Under the pieces are notes generated by a model. It was given only the letters and a program-made list of their open reading frames with translations, did not search any database and was not told the DNA's origin. The position numbers and the translations under genes were made by a program. Positions 1 through 13,194 of a DNA stretch of 64,000 bases are shown here, piece by piece. Source of the stretch: Phoenix dactylifera (lineage: Eukaryota; Streptophyta; Magnoliopsida; Arecales; Arecaceae); NCBI RefSeq assembly GCF_009389715.1, contig NC_052401.1:918843-982842 (forward strand), given 5' to 3'. How positions within the stretch are numbered: the first letter of the stretch is position 1; each line of letters starts with the position of its first letter.

Positions 1-934
1 GGAAATTGAGCTACGAGCATCTCCTTTGATACTAGCAACAGGGATTGTAGTAGAAACATATAGCATATTTGATGTAAACATAGCACGAGGCCTTTAGAAC
101 TCAACTGCTGTCATTGTAATATGATTGCTGCTATCAGTTTGAGCCCTAGGACTAGTTCTAATCTGACTCTGTTTAGTTTTGTAACTCTGCTATGACCAAG
201 CAGTCTTCAAGATATTTATCAGAGCAACATATAACTTGACCTTGACTTATCTAGAAGATAATATTTATGTCACAGAGGAGTTTGGCGTGTGCTATGTGTT
301 GGAGAAGTTGATCATGACATGTACCATGTATAGATAATGTAGAGCACCAAGAGTATAGTTTATCCTTAGGTAGCTTTCATTGTTGTTTGAAGGCATGTAC
401 CATGTTAGTATATACAGGTAGGATAGGCAAGATTCCATGTTATTTTTTAAATATTAGTTAAGAACTTCATTTGGCATGGTCATACTCATATTTGCCGGTC
501 ACCTTGATTATGATACGTTGAGTTCTGGTATAATACAATTGAATATCCTCTTCTAAAGCCGGGTTAACTGACCATAAGTGCACTAAGATACATCAAGTTA
601 AACAACTTGATAGCTTTGTGACCATGCAAGATAGAGTATGTAGATAATTTTAGTGACAGCCTGTAGCTAGCACAAATCTATTGTTGGATTGTGTGATAGT
701 CATTTCAAAAGTTATGTATACAGATGAACGAGAGAATTTGGAATGCTTTGAGATCTATTCAAGAAGCTATCGAACGGTCAACATCAAAAAAAAAAAAAAA
801 AATATTCTTTCGTATGAAAGATGCAATTCAGACCCATAATTAGCACGCTCAAGAACACATGGAAGATTAGTTTCCGTGTCAAAGAGGTTCTCTAAGACTT
901 CTTTTTTTTTTATATATCTCTTTTCTATGTTATA

Positions 935-1135
935 TCTGTGGGGCTTTCTTTGGGAAGTGCATGGAATTTTCCTTTCAGGACGCTGAGGGGAGAATAGGTC
1001 AGAGGGGAGAACCGCAGTACAAGGCACATAATGAAGGGTCCCAGCATTCACATGACCATGCTTCCCATGGTTAAGTCCGAGGACCCCAATAAAGGCCCCG
1101 ACCATAATCGCAGTGCAAATGGAATGATGGGATAC
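935..1135 (+). repeat. diverged repeat unit, copy 1
   Basis: This segment shares ordered blocks with about 1905-2100: a CATGGAA-TTTCCT block followed by GGACG-TGA-GAGAATA, then a CATG/GCC-TGCTTCCCA-like block, then GTGCAAATGGAA. The order and spacing match but many bases differ, so this looks like an old duplication or two copies of an unnamed repeat. No terminal repeats were found. Confidence 0.4.
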
Positions 1136-1904
1136 CCCAACCGTACACGGAAAGATAATAAAAATAAAAATATTATTTTTTATCATAAAAAATAATAAAG
1201 ATTTAAAAATATTATTTGATGGTGGTGGCATGGATTATTTTTTTTTCTTTTTTGAAAAGTTTCAGTAAAAACAAATTATTTTTTTTCTTTTTTTTGATTT
1301 TTTTGTGTGTCGACTTCCTAATTTTATTAAGAAGTGATTTTTCTATTAAAAAATATGTGTAATTTTTTTAATATGACTTTGTAAAATAATTAAAAATAGT
1401 TTATTTTTTATTTTTTTTAATATATATAAAAAAGATGAGGGATAGAGATAGAGATAGAGATAAAAGTTGACCAGAAGGGGCCTATGTCAAACATTTATAA
1501 TTTTTTAGTTGTTGCATGTTATTCTAAAAATGAAAAAAATGAAAAAAAATGATATGTAATCTCTCTTCACGTACCATTTCTTAATAGCTAATGTAGATTC
1601 TGTATTTTGCCTAAAGAAATAGGTATTTTGATTTTTCTAAATACTCTAAAAATTGCAGCATATAAGGCATACCTGGCTATTGATTCATGGCGGATGGAGT
1701 GGCCAACTAGCATCAAATTTTAAATATGAATTGCAAAATTTTCGAAGACCTATGTTTTTTTCAAATATCAGTATAAAATAGATCTTATCCAGATAAGACG
1801 TTTATATAGGTTATGTTTAAAATAATCTAATAGTTTATATTAACTATGTTATTTTTCTTCTCAAATGTATAATATTTTTTCCGAGGTATGCATGGCTTCC
1901 TTTA

Positions 1905-2100
1905 TCTCTCCTTTTTATGGGGTTCATGGAACTTTCCTCTTGGACGTTGATGAGAGAATAGCTTTTTATTTTTTTCACTGTTTAGAAATGATTGAGACCC
2001 AAACCGTGATCTATTCAGTGTGTGGCCCCGGCATCGCATGGCCACGCTTCCCAATGTTGATGATACGATGGCTGTGCAAATGGAACATCGACTGTGGAAG
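1905..2100 (+). repeat. diverged repeat unit, copy 2
   Basis: Second copy of the unit described at about 935-1135, in the same orientation. It contains a short open frame of no recognisable family. The similarity is by eye and patchy. Confidence 0.4.
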
Positions 2101-2407
2101 TTTTGAGTGGAAGGAGGCTTTTTTCTAACATTCTTGTTGCCCTGAACTATGACTTCAGTTCCAGTCCTCGTGGGGTTGGGGTTGTACCTTCCATGGAAAA
2201 GAACGATGGATCCTCTTTAGAGACGTGAACCGTTGAATGGTGTATTGCATGGATCTCCAAGCACTCCAACCTTTTTCATTTCATTTTCGAAGTGGATATT
2301 GCATGATCCAATGGTTGATTTTATGAAGAAAAAGATGAATCATACTTTTGCACGCGGATACAACCCGAATCCATTCTCATATACCAATTCATGTCCAATG
2401 GCCAATT

Positions 2408-2419
2408 AGTCACCACCTT
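2408..2419. repeat. target-site duplication of SINE, left
   Basis: AGTCACCACCTT, identical to 2768-2779 at the other end of the SINE. Confidence 0.75.
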
Positions 2420-2767
2420 TCTTCTTCTTTTTTTTGGTGAAAAATAGGAGAGGTGGAGGGACCAGCCCATCCATGTAGCAGCCCCCATTGGGCCCCCCTT
2501 TTACCAAAGAATGTTCGATACATGTCGCAGGTTTCGTGTCCTTCCCCGATCCGTGGGCTCACCCCACTGGACTCACCGCCTTACGTGTGGGTACGTCACC
2601 CCAGCGCCATCTTGGTACAAGTGGAAGGAAAGCATAACCGCCAACGAGCCATCCGGGCGTGGGGCATCCGGTCCTCTAATTTAATCGACATCCACGCGTT
2701 TCGAACCCGGACAACTCGACCGGAATTATCGCCCTCTTACCACCAGGCTACCACCTTGGTGGCAATG
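2420..2767 (-). mobile_element. tRNA-derived SINE with target-site duplication
   Basis: Read on the minus strand, the element begins with a tRNA-like head containing an A-box-like TAGCCTGGTGG (2740-2750) and a B-box-like GGGTTCGAAACG (about 2697-2708). These are the internal RNA polymerase III promoter elements of a tRNA-derived SINE. A unique body of roughly 230 bases follows, and it ends in an A-rich tail that appears on the plus strand as T-rich sequence near 2420-2437. A perfect 12-base direct repeat, AGTCACCACCTT, flanks it at 2408-2419 and 2768-2779, which is the expected target duplication of L1-type target-primed insertion. SINEs carry no protein and rely on LINE enzymes. The near-perfect duplication suggests a fairly young insertion. 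I cannot assign a named SINE family. Confidence 0.75.
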
Positions 2768-2779
2768 AGTCACCACCTT
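2768..2779. repeat. target-site duplication of SINE, right
   Basis: AGTCACCACCTT, identical to 2408-2419. Confidence 0.75.
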
Positions 2780-2989
2780 CAACTAGCCTTATTTGCAAAC
2801 ATTTTCTAACACTGATGGGCATAGGCAGGAGACAAAGTCCTTAATAGCAAAACAACTTCGGTTTCTAGATCAAAAAGGCTTCAAGTTCATGAGCATATAT
2901 TCCCTAAAAATTAGGTATAAGTTGCGAATAAAGTTCAAACCATTGTACCATTTTTACATTAGAAAGTGGCAATGATTTTCAAACCTTAC

Positions 2990-3245
2990 AAGCATCCAAG
3001 ATCTATCCAGTGCACAGTCAATGTGGGACTAAACATATATCCGCATAGGTCCTCATATATTCTCCTATTTAAGTGCTGAAATTCTTATTAGACTAAGAAT
3101 TTAAATCTATTCAAATCTAATAACAAGCATCATGATTAATCCATAATCAGCCCCAATAGATCTGTACTGTAGTGTCCCTCAGTCCATATAGACTATGGGC
3201 CAAGTCCGCTTTGATAACATTTATCACAACTCAAAACTTTACCTA
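2990..3245 (-). mobile_element. LTR-retroelement relic (non-coding, old)
   Basis: On the minus strand this stretch resembles the area around the primer-binding site of an LTR element. A degenerate match to the initiator-Met tRNA site (family pattern TGGTATCAGAGC) lies near 3208-3220, followed by leader sequence similar to that at 63100-63175. No gag, protease or polymerase frame is present, so it is a broken, probably old fragment, perhaps of a small non-coding type. The boundaries are approximate. Confidence 0.4.
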
Positions 3246-3259
3246 AAATGACTAACCAG

Positions 3260-4156
3260 AAGATGTTTCTGAACTTTTTATCCCTCCCTGTACAAATACT
3301 GAAGATCTACTCGATGTATAATCAGCGCATGCCAACATGGACCTCCCTCACACCTTGACAAAAATTTTCAAATTGTTTAAGATGACTGATTCTTCCGTTA
3401 TTCCTGCAAACATAATGATTAGTGGTACTCCCATCAGCTTGCAGAGCTGCCGGTGGATATGGAAACGTCCGAATCAATTAAACTACATGGAAGCTTCCAT
3501 TCGGAAGTAAGTTAAATAAATGCTCTATCCCGGACAGCAACCATACCTGAAATACTTCTTTCACTTGAATCAGCCGTGAACATCAAGCATGCTGATGCTG
3601 ATCACCAAACTGAATAAGCATACAGAATGGCCAGAAATCTTCTTAAGATTTTGGTGTCCTTTTCGGTCCACCAACTTCTTTTGATGTTGCGTGAAAAAAT
3701 AAAAAGTGTCCTCTAATTACCGTAGCATTTCTTTACCGGCAAAGAACTGGAACTCATAAATAACAGTTGGCTCCATATACAGCAAGGATCCAAATAACCC
3801 AAGAGAGAGAGAGGGAAAGGAAAAGCTCACCAAGTTGCATTTCCATTTGCATGTTTTCATGATAAATTTTGCAATCAAAATTTGGTAAAATAGACTTTTT
3901 ACCCACGACACCACACCTCAGTTCCAACATCCGAGCAGCGTGCGCACAAAACAGCTCATCTCCTCCTTTAGCTGAAAAGTCTCGCGACTTGTCAACAATT
4001 AAAGGAGAAAAAAGGGCTTGCAAGGCCACTTCTTGCATAGATTAGCTTGTTTGTATTTGCCTATGATAATGCTGAAGTTCTTCTATGTTTTACAGCGACA
4101 AGAAAATGGTACTGGAGCACAGCACTTTGTCAGTCTTACCTCCGCAGCCTGTGACA
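3260..4156. other. 3' flank of the MYB/SANT gene
   Basis: This stretch follows the stop codon of the minus-strand MYB/SANT gene and probably includes its 3' untranslated region. The open frames in it have no recognisable family and overlap one another. Nothing else stands out. Confidence 0.4.
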
Positions 4157-7100
4157 TCACAGACTCAAATCTTGTGTGGCACCAATTGACCCAGCATGGT
4201 CATCAACAGGTGATTGATTGCCTGATGCAGTGTCCTCTAATACTGCACGCCGTTCCACCAGGATGCGACTCTGCTTGACCTCATCAGCCCCAGCCTCCGT
4301 ACAAGCCAACTGCTCTTGAGCCACAATTTGATTCGGAACACTCGCAGTATTCATGCTTCGTCTCTCGCTGGACTCTCCATTGGCCAAGTGGGTGCTCTCT
4401 TCAACTGGAATCTGATCTCCACTAGCATCAATTTCCATGGCTTTATTCTCAGCTGCTCCAGTGTCGGGTGAAACTGCTTTATTATTGAGAGTTTGATTCT
4501 CATGAGTCTGTGATTTTGAGAGATCCTTACACCCAGCTGCAGCTTTTTGCATATCACAAGCAGCATTGTTGACAATATCGTTGTCACTCTCACCCACATT
4601 CGGGCTCAGCAAGTCTGTCTCATGGCTCTCGGCTGCAGAACCATCCAGTTCCATCTCATCTGCACCATCAACCTCTTCAGCTAACAACTCATCAACATCA
4701 ATGGCTGGGATAAGAGGGAAAGAAATATCACTATTGCTCTCAGCATTTTCTTGCGAATCAGCAGGTGGTCTGGATTCTGAGAACATTGTTGGAGTTGATA
4801 AGTTTGGTACTGCAGCACTGCCGGTAGGAGGATTGCTTGTAGGTCTTTGAGAGGAGCCTTGCAGTCGCTGCATTCCATGCCAAGGCACTGTCGGTGACGA
4901 CACCGGGCTTACTACAGCTGGTGTAGGAACAGCAACTGCAGGCTGGACACAGCGGACGCTTGGTGGCTGCGGTCCCACCATGTTAGTGGCAGGTGATGAT
5001 TTGGCAGCCATAATTGGAGATTTTTGATGAGCACCTCCACCAGGTCGGACATTAAAAGCCCTTTTAGATTGTGCAGCTTTGAACAAGGAAGCAGCGGTGG
5101 AAGGAGTCGCAATGCGTCCTCCAGCAGCAAAGGCAGCTGCTTGTATCAAAGGATTGGGACCTGCAGATGACTTCACAGGGGCCACCGCTTTTGGGGGGAT
5201 TGTTCGAAGCTTATTTGAAATGTTCGAGGCTAGTTTTTGGGATGTTGCCTGAGTGGAAGCTTGTTGAGGAGCAGATGCAGGCAATGCCTCGGATACTGAA
5301 GCTGAGAGAGTAGCAGAACTGGCTGGTGTGTTTGATTGTGTAGCACCTGTTTAATATTCAAATGATGCTAGGTTAGTCTTCATAAAATTAGTTATGTTTT
5401 GCATTAGACTAACATAAATTAATGAGAAGAATGATAGAGAGAACCTTGATCCAGTAATAAATAAATAAAAAATCAGATTCAGAATGTGATCATTAGCTAT
5501 TACTTTATGAAGTTACACATCACACAGCACATAATAGGATCTGGATTTTTTGGGAGAGGGGAAAATTGGTCTTTATCGAAGGGTGAGGAAATACCCCTGC
5601 ACTGCAACAAAGAAGGTACCTACACATGCCATTTCTGTGATGGTAACAATTCTAAAAATTTATCATTAAATATAGTATCAAATTCGTTTGGGTCAAACCA
5701 TACCAAACTGGACAATATGAAAAAAGGAATCAACGGAAAAACCTGACAGTATAGCTGATAAGCTTCCGGTCATAGGCATATCAAGAGCCAAGGAAAATGC
5801 CTTTTGTGCAGCCAGCCTCTCCTCCTCAGACCGTGTTGAGTTGACTGATTTGTTGCCAGAAGCTGCAAGTAGGTTGGCTGGGCGCCTCCGAATGGTGGCC
5901 CATCTCTGAAATATGTAAAGCTATAGATCATTATCTACTGGAGTTATGATGAATATTGGAAAATTAGAGGCAAAAAACTACTATGGTGGCCCGGTGCCTC
6001 CGTATTCTAAATTAGCAGCAATTCTGCATACATTCCACTCTAGATCCACATCGATGCATTATTTTGCAACTCTCCTCTAGCTAATGCATCTTTTAATTAA
6101 TAACCAGAACACAGAAACTCGGCCAAATACTTTTCCAACATTGACAATGCCAATGACATTTATGATGTGATCTTAAAGAAGGTATTTCAAAATCTATTTT
6201 TTGAGGTTGGTTAATTCAAAGGTAATCAGTAATCAGTTTTGACACCATAGGTGGTTATTCATGGTATCATCATCTTGCAGCAAAAGGAGATCAGGTAGAC
6301 ACAGATAGCTATAAAAGATGGAGATCACGAGAAGAAAGTACAGGCCTTGACAATAAAAAAATTAATCTAGCCAATAACAGCAGATAACTAGATCCACCCA
6401 GATTGTGTCTATATAGATTCTCAAGAAGGATGATAAGAAAGTCATTTAGATGGAGGAACATTTCAATGAGGAGAAGAATGAAGTCCATGAAACAACTGAT
6501 AAGGATTCAACAGCCATTTCTTTCCCCTCAACTCTCTAATAACTGAAATATGCATATATATATCTGCACCAAGGTACAAACATGTGGCGACTAGGTCACT
6601 TAACATCCAAATCAACAAATTAGCAGGAAGACCAAGAAAGCTATAAATGATCATATTAATATATAGGAGCATTTGAAAGATATAAACTAAAGGCATAGTA
6701 AACATTCTTAGTGCAACCTGAGATAGCTGTGAAGAAGTTCTGTTGTGCTTGAAATCTCCTTTAAGAATGTTCGCCCAATTCCCTTCACCACACTTCTGAA
6801 CAGCAGCTATTAATTCCATATCCTCCTCTTTAGTCCATAATTTCCTCTTCTTTTTAGCAGGCAAACCTGAGCCTGCCAATTCATTTCCATGAGACACTTC
6901 AGCAGACCTTTTTGTTGCTAGTGGTTGTTTCTGAACAGAATGAGGGGCCGCAGCATTTATTCCACTGGTGGTATGAGCCAGCTTTTGTTTGTCTGATGGG
7001 TCATGTGGTCTCTGGTCATCGGGTATGTTTCTTGTCAAAGGAGTGCCTAGGTTTGCCCGGTTTGTTGGGCCAAATCCCCGTGAGGAGCGTGAAGAGATCA

Positions 7101-10100
7101 AAAGCTGGCCATATATTTAATAAAATCAATATGTTGCCAGCAGTATGGAGCAAGCAAGGAGATATAAAGAAAACTTGTCGAAAGAGACAATTCTTCCTCT
7201 TCTCTTTGCAAAGGTTGCATCTACTGAGAGCATGTAAGAACTAAGAACAGTTTGAGAACAATCATGAGTTAAAGGTAAAACTTTCTCCAGAGTAAGCACA
7301 ATAAAAGCATAAAGGCCGTGCTTCTACTATGTGCACATTCGCTCACATTACTAACTCGTATGCTTGTTTATGTAAGCACATAATACATGACCTTGTCATT
7401 GTAAGCAAACAGAATTTAAAAAGTTCTGAGCATTGCGACCGGCTTGATACCTTTTTACCAAACATTTTTTTTTAGAGAAGTGCCAAAAGTGTATTCAAAT
7501 GATAATATGAAGAGGTGAGTTAATCAAAAACTATGATAGAACTGCTATGAAACTTAAGAAGACATGTCATTCAGTAGAAGGTAGGAAAATAAATGCGACC
7601 AAGTTACACTTGTCCCCAATAACAGAGAGATAAGACTACAAAAATCAACAAATTAACCACATAACATGGGCAAAAAATAAGTTACAACTTGATCAGTGTG
7701 GTGAGAGCCATATTTACCCAGTGAAAGTTTATTCCATCCATCTCAAGAATTTGATTCGTCCTTTAGATTCCTATTTTATTTCCTCCATTGGAATCATATA
7801 TATTGATAACTTGATATATCCGCTTGAATCAAGTTTGTTATTTAAATATCTGTTAATACCATATGCTGGTCCTCATGTTTTTGTTTTCCTCTTCTGATAA
7901 CTTGTATGTTTCAGAATAGTATCCATGCACTGCAACTAAAACAGAATATTGAAAGTTCTTGCACAGCATTAGCACTTCGCTTCACTGGATTGGGATTCAA
8001 GAATAATTTCCTCAGTCTTTCTTAATTAAATAGGCACACAACTCAAACAATGTGAACTATAAGATTAAGGCCCAATATGCATACCATTAAGAATCAGTTA
8101 TTCCCAAGAATAACAAGTTAGACAGACATATTAAATTTAAACTAGATACATTAGTCACTTGTAAGATGAGAGATAAGTATGGCAATCACTTCATAAGTTT
8201 ATATGTTCGGGTCGCATGCCTTGAGCATGGAAATATGCCTTTAACTTTTAAAGACGAAAGGAATACATTCATGTTAACTACTTTGGCACTATCTATTACG
8301 GCCTCGAAGGACCTGTCAGAGGCTCTTGCAAGGCTAGCAGCATTGTGGTCCACCATATTGCCAAATGAAAATGTAAAAAAGGTAATCAGTAGCATGGCTA
8401 GATCATGATATTGATGATGCAATTGCATTTGTCACTATCAATAGATCATTTCAAATTGCTCATAAGTGAGTAAAAATAAACATGAACAATAGGCCTATGA
8501 TTGCTTTTGCTGCTACAACAGGTTTTCACCGCAAATAAAATTTAACTCCATAATTTAAAAAGTAGTAGCCATCATTCTTTCAGCAAATGATAGAATGCAG
8601 ATAGATATAAGCGCTTTAGAATAAGCAAACTTCAATTACTGCAGATAAATCCTTGAAAAAGTTCTCTAAAAGCCACTAAAAAATCTAAATGCCCTGCAAT
8701 CTATATTGTAATGGATTTAAATGTCCATGCCCTTCACCTAGTGGTCGCTTAGTGGCAGAAATCACCTTCTGAAGGTGGTCAAGGACAGGTACATGAAGGA
8801 ATGATATTGAGTTATTGACAAACATAACAAAGTAACCACAGGATCCAATAGGAAGCAACCAAACCATTAGGTCTTATTCATGAAAACTTTATGCACGTAC
8901 ATGTCACCTCTGCAAATAACATATAATAAAAAGGACTATATTCAGATAAAATTATATGAAGTTCTCATTCAAAATATTGATGATTATACCTTAGCACATG
9001 CTGTGGCATCCGATGAGGCTTCAGCACTTAAAGCAGGAGAAGCTTCTAATTCAAATTCCAAATCACTGTCATCATCCTGCAATTTTAATTCCATCAAATT
9101 ACTATCAGTTATTACGATAAAGCAAAGCTTAAACAGGAAAAAGGAAAAGAGTTTGCTACAGATGAGGTTAACTGAACTCCTGAGTAAATAACAACCAAGT
9201 GTTAATGATAATAGCATAATCAACATGAAATATGATTTTAGTGGGTAAGTGGAGAGGAAAGCGGAGTTCCAAATAGAATGTGGGCCAAGTTATAAGGATC
9301 AAATACATCAACTTAAACTGTAGAATATCATTGTGCTAGACGTGAAACTACTAGCTTCTAAATGACGAAATCTAGGGTTAGCTTGTCAGTAGGGGTCTAA
9401 TGGAACACTACTATTCTGATAGCATGGCAAGGGGGCACAGGCTTTGTGGGAAACATTGATATCTTAGCAGTTGATCAAGATTTCAAAGCAATAATAGATC
9501 TTGTCTGCAATATTGGTATATGTTGCTTTATAATATTCTACAGCCTTCATTGGCAGGGATTTCATGTTTTATGATAAAAATCAATATTCAGCAATTAGTT
9601 ATGATTCCGATGGAATATCCCATTTTGTTTACTGTAGAGTTAGTGATTGTTTTATAAGGTTTTACAGCCCTGAATGTGGCTTGCAGTTGTAAAAGAGTCT
9701 TGAAGAGAGTTTATAGCAAGAATTTGCAGGATGAGAATAGAATGGATTCTGTTGAAGTACTTGATCCACCACCTGTTGCACTGGCAAGCTTTTGTTTACT
9801 CTACAGATAAAAGAGGCTCACTGTCTATTAAGTAGATCGCTTTCTTATGCCTTGACATGAGACTTGCTTTTGTGATACATTCAACGCTGAGAAGTGTGGG
9901 CAGCAGTTGATTGGAGTTCATGTCATTTAAGCATAGAGAGTTCATGATATTTTGCCGGTGGTGGAAATCTTAGCAAGTTGAATGCTGAATTTTTGGCAGA
10001 TATTGTTGATGAATTATATTTTTTTCTTGGATAGAATTAGGAGAAGATATAGATGTTCAGAAATATCCCACAGAATAATTTGCATCTTCTTTTCCACAAA

Positions 10101-13100
10101 AGGAAGTGGGATGGAGGGAAGAAGGAAAGCAAATAAAGCTTAAAGGAAGAACAAGGACTTTTGAAGAGAATAAGCCAATGAGTTCTAGGAGCAAGTGTTT
10201 TTTGAGACAATTGTCAATGGTGGTATTTTCTGCGTTGGAGACTAAAACCTTTTTTGACAACAATACAAATGTACCTTAATATAATATCAAAATGGATACA
10301 TCATCATGGATAGGAGATGGGTGGTGGGGAAAAGGATGGTTGGAGAAACAGTTTAGTTCTCTAAATTTTTTTAGCTCAGTGCTACGACCAAGAAAGTGCT
10401 TATGGATCTTAATAGAAAATAATGCATGCACTAAGTTTTAGTTCATATTCCAAGTCACTATATAGTGCACATGGTGATTTTTCTGAAAGATCTACCCAAA
10501 AATGGAGAAACAAGGAGGAAGGAGCAATGATGAAGAACTCTCAAACTTATGGAATAATAGAAAAATAACTGGAAATTTTATTCAATTAAAGATTCTCTAT
10601 ATAATAGCTAGGCATCTCTATGTATAGTTGTAGGACCCCTTGAACCTATCCATAAATATCTCAACATTTGTTTCTTGCTAAAATGATAAAAAGTTTTACA
10701 AATAAGGAAGAAAAGAATATTCCTTATAGGATTTGATTTGGTGCAAATATGGAAAGTGGTTGCAGGAATTAAGAATATTTCCCATAATATGCGTTCTGAT
10801 TAGATAAGATCTTTGATCGATTTTGATGTTGGTTCTTCTAAAACCTACCTTTATTTTACTGATACAAGTCTTATTTAATTGGATCTCTAGGATTATTTCC
10901 CAATCTATAGCAGCCTCCTAGAACTGACTCAGGTCCGAACTTATTATGGAACCTCTTTGCTCCTATTGGTCAACCTTTGGCATGCATTGATTCAAGAATA
11001 TGTCAGCCAAGTTCATGACATGCGCATAACTATAGGATTCCAATTAAGAGATGTTTTATGCGATAGTGTTACCAAAGTTTGCTCATTATGAGAACTTGTG
11101 ATGATTTTTGTCATGGGCAAAGTTTTTAAGAGAGGCGTAGAGGATCATGAAGGCTGTTGACATGTTACTCTAGCCTGTTGGCTGGCTGTGGCATGAGGTG
11201 GTTTCCCAAAACAGTTGAAAATGGAATAGCAAGAGCAGTATTGAAGAAGCCCAGTACCATGGAGATTGGGGCCAGATCCTTGATTGTGTCTGTACAGAAG
11301 TTTGTGAGAACTTAAGCATAAGCAAAAGGAAACAAGACTGTTACTTAAGGTGGTTCTAAGAAAGCACAAGTAAATTTGTTCCTTGATTAAATACCTGGTA
11401 GAATGGGGTTCACTGCCACATAAAGAGATGGATTCATGGGAACAATTTTTGTTGCATCACTATTAATTCCAATGGATGATATCCTCTGAAGGGAAATAGG
11501 GAGGATCTGAACAGGTTCCATTATGCTTAGATGAAGTCAGGTTTCTTAAGTAATATAGTCAATACCATAACCAGTGAGATGTAGAGCAGTACTATTTAGT
11601 ATATATAAGACCAGCATCTTAACTAATAATATCAGCTTATGTAACATGCCAGAACCCAGATTTGATGGCTAAAATTGGGAAGAAATGTAATTCTGAATCT
11701 AAACAAATCTATGGTAACAACATAATACAAGTTGAAAATGATTCAAATATAATGGAAGTATCTGGTAGATTACAATTCTGAACATATTTTATGTTTTCAT
11801 GTAGAAGATAGTCAAACAAACCAAGGGGTCAGCCCCGTCTTCCACTTTGTCCAGCAACATGTCACGGTAGGCCAGATGTCGCCATAGCATCTGATATTCC
11901 CGAGCATTAGTAATCCCAGTAGAAGTTCTCTTAACAAGTGCATTCCAGTCCATTTTTGCAGTAGCAAACTGAGAAATCTCCTGAAGAAGAGCAAGAATGG
12001 ATGTTGCAGAGTACCTAAAAAACAAAAGTTGATGTAAGCAAGAGCAAAAAATATCAGCCAGATATGCAAACCAAGAGGTTTTGTATAGTCAGCTTGACAC
12101 AACACCGAGTTAACTTTTACTGAAGACTGGAATATAAAACAAGCTATACATATGGTGAACGCAAACTGACAAATCTCCTGGAGAAGAGTAAGAAAGGATG
12201 TTGCAGAGTACCTAAAAAACAAAAGTTGATGCAAGCAAGAGCAAAGGATATCAGCCAGATATGCAAACCAAGAGGTTTTGTATAGTCAGCTTGACACAAC
12301 ACCGAGTTAACTTTTACTGAAGACTGGAATATAAAACAAGCTATATATATGGTGAAATACGATGTGTTCAACAAAATTTTGACCTTGTAGACGGAAAATT
12401 ATTCAACAATTTTCTCTTTATTGTCAATTTACATAACAATTTCAGTAATGTACACAAAAGGAATCATGAAATATGTTTTGGTTTGGCTTTTTCGCTTATA
12501 ACCTCTGCTCTAAAGGTGAATGTGATTCCCCATATCAAATCATGCTTTTTTTTAGTTTCATCCATACATCTGGAAGCCCAAGGTAATCTTTAAGAATCAT
12601 TCCCTGGTTGCATGAGCTTAATCGGTGTGATTAATATGGTCAGCTTTCTTCATATTAACAGCCTTGACAGAGAATTGTATACCAATTCACAAAGGCTTGG
12701 CATTCCATCTAGATCAAGTTATAAAAGGTTTTCAAAATCTAAGCGATCATGATAGATATATAAAATCACTGACACATATGTGGGATAAGGCTTGCAAGTT
12801 ATGTAAAAGCATTTTACCCATATGTTCAAAAATACTGTCATACTATTCTCTCTTTAAAAGTGAAACTTATTGAAAATATTTACATGCACCTAACTGAAGA
12901 CGTGAATTTTTGTATGGAGACAAGGAAATGTATAACTCTGAATGATAGATCATCTGTTAGAATGTTATTTTTGAAAACAAGCATCACTACCTTATTTACA
13001 CTTAGAAGCCAATAAGCTCATTGAATGTCTCCAAAAGAGTATGGACAGAAGTGAGAGAGAGCAAGAGAGAGTATCATTCATTATTTCAGTAATTATCAGG

Positions 13101-13150
13101 AAAGAATTAAGACAATGAAAAAGAAAAGAAATTCTTATTAAGTCAAATGT

Positions 13151-13194
<44 letters not shown>

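Larger units (their letters stand above)
1..2406. other. gene-free AT-rich flank with diverged repeats
   Basis: I see no exon with coding character here. The stretch holds homopolymer A and T runs, a short GATAGA microsatellite near 1441-1465, and two diverged copies of one unit (about 935-1135 and 1905-2100). Open frames in it are short and low in complexity. Confidence 0.5.

Noticed and set aside
767-1231. 154-codon minus-strand open frame
   Set aside because: It has poly-Phe and poly-Ile ends from T and A runs and lies over a diverged repeat. No protein family is recognised.
2690-2755. possible functional tRNA gene in the SINE head
   Set aside because: The A and B boxes are present but no cloverleaf with acceptor and anticodon stems can be formed, so it is a SINE head.
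11812-12234. 140-codon minus-strand open frame as a single exon
   Set aside because: It reads through the intron between the partial exon copy and the functional exon 2, in a frame that does not match the conserved protein.
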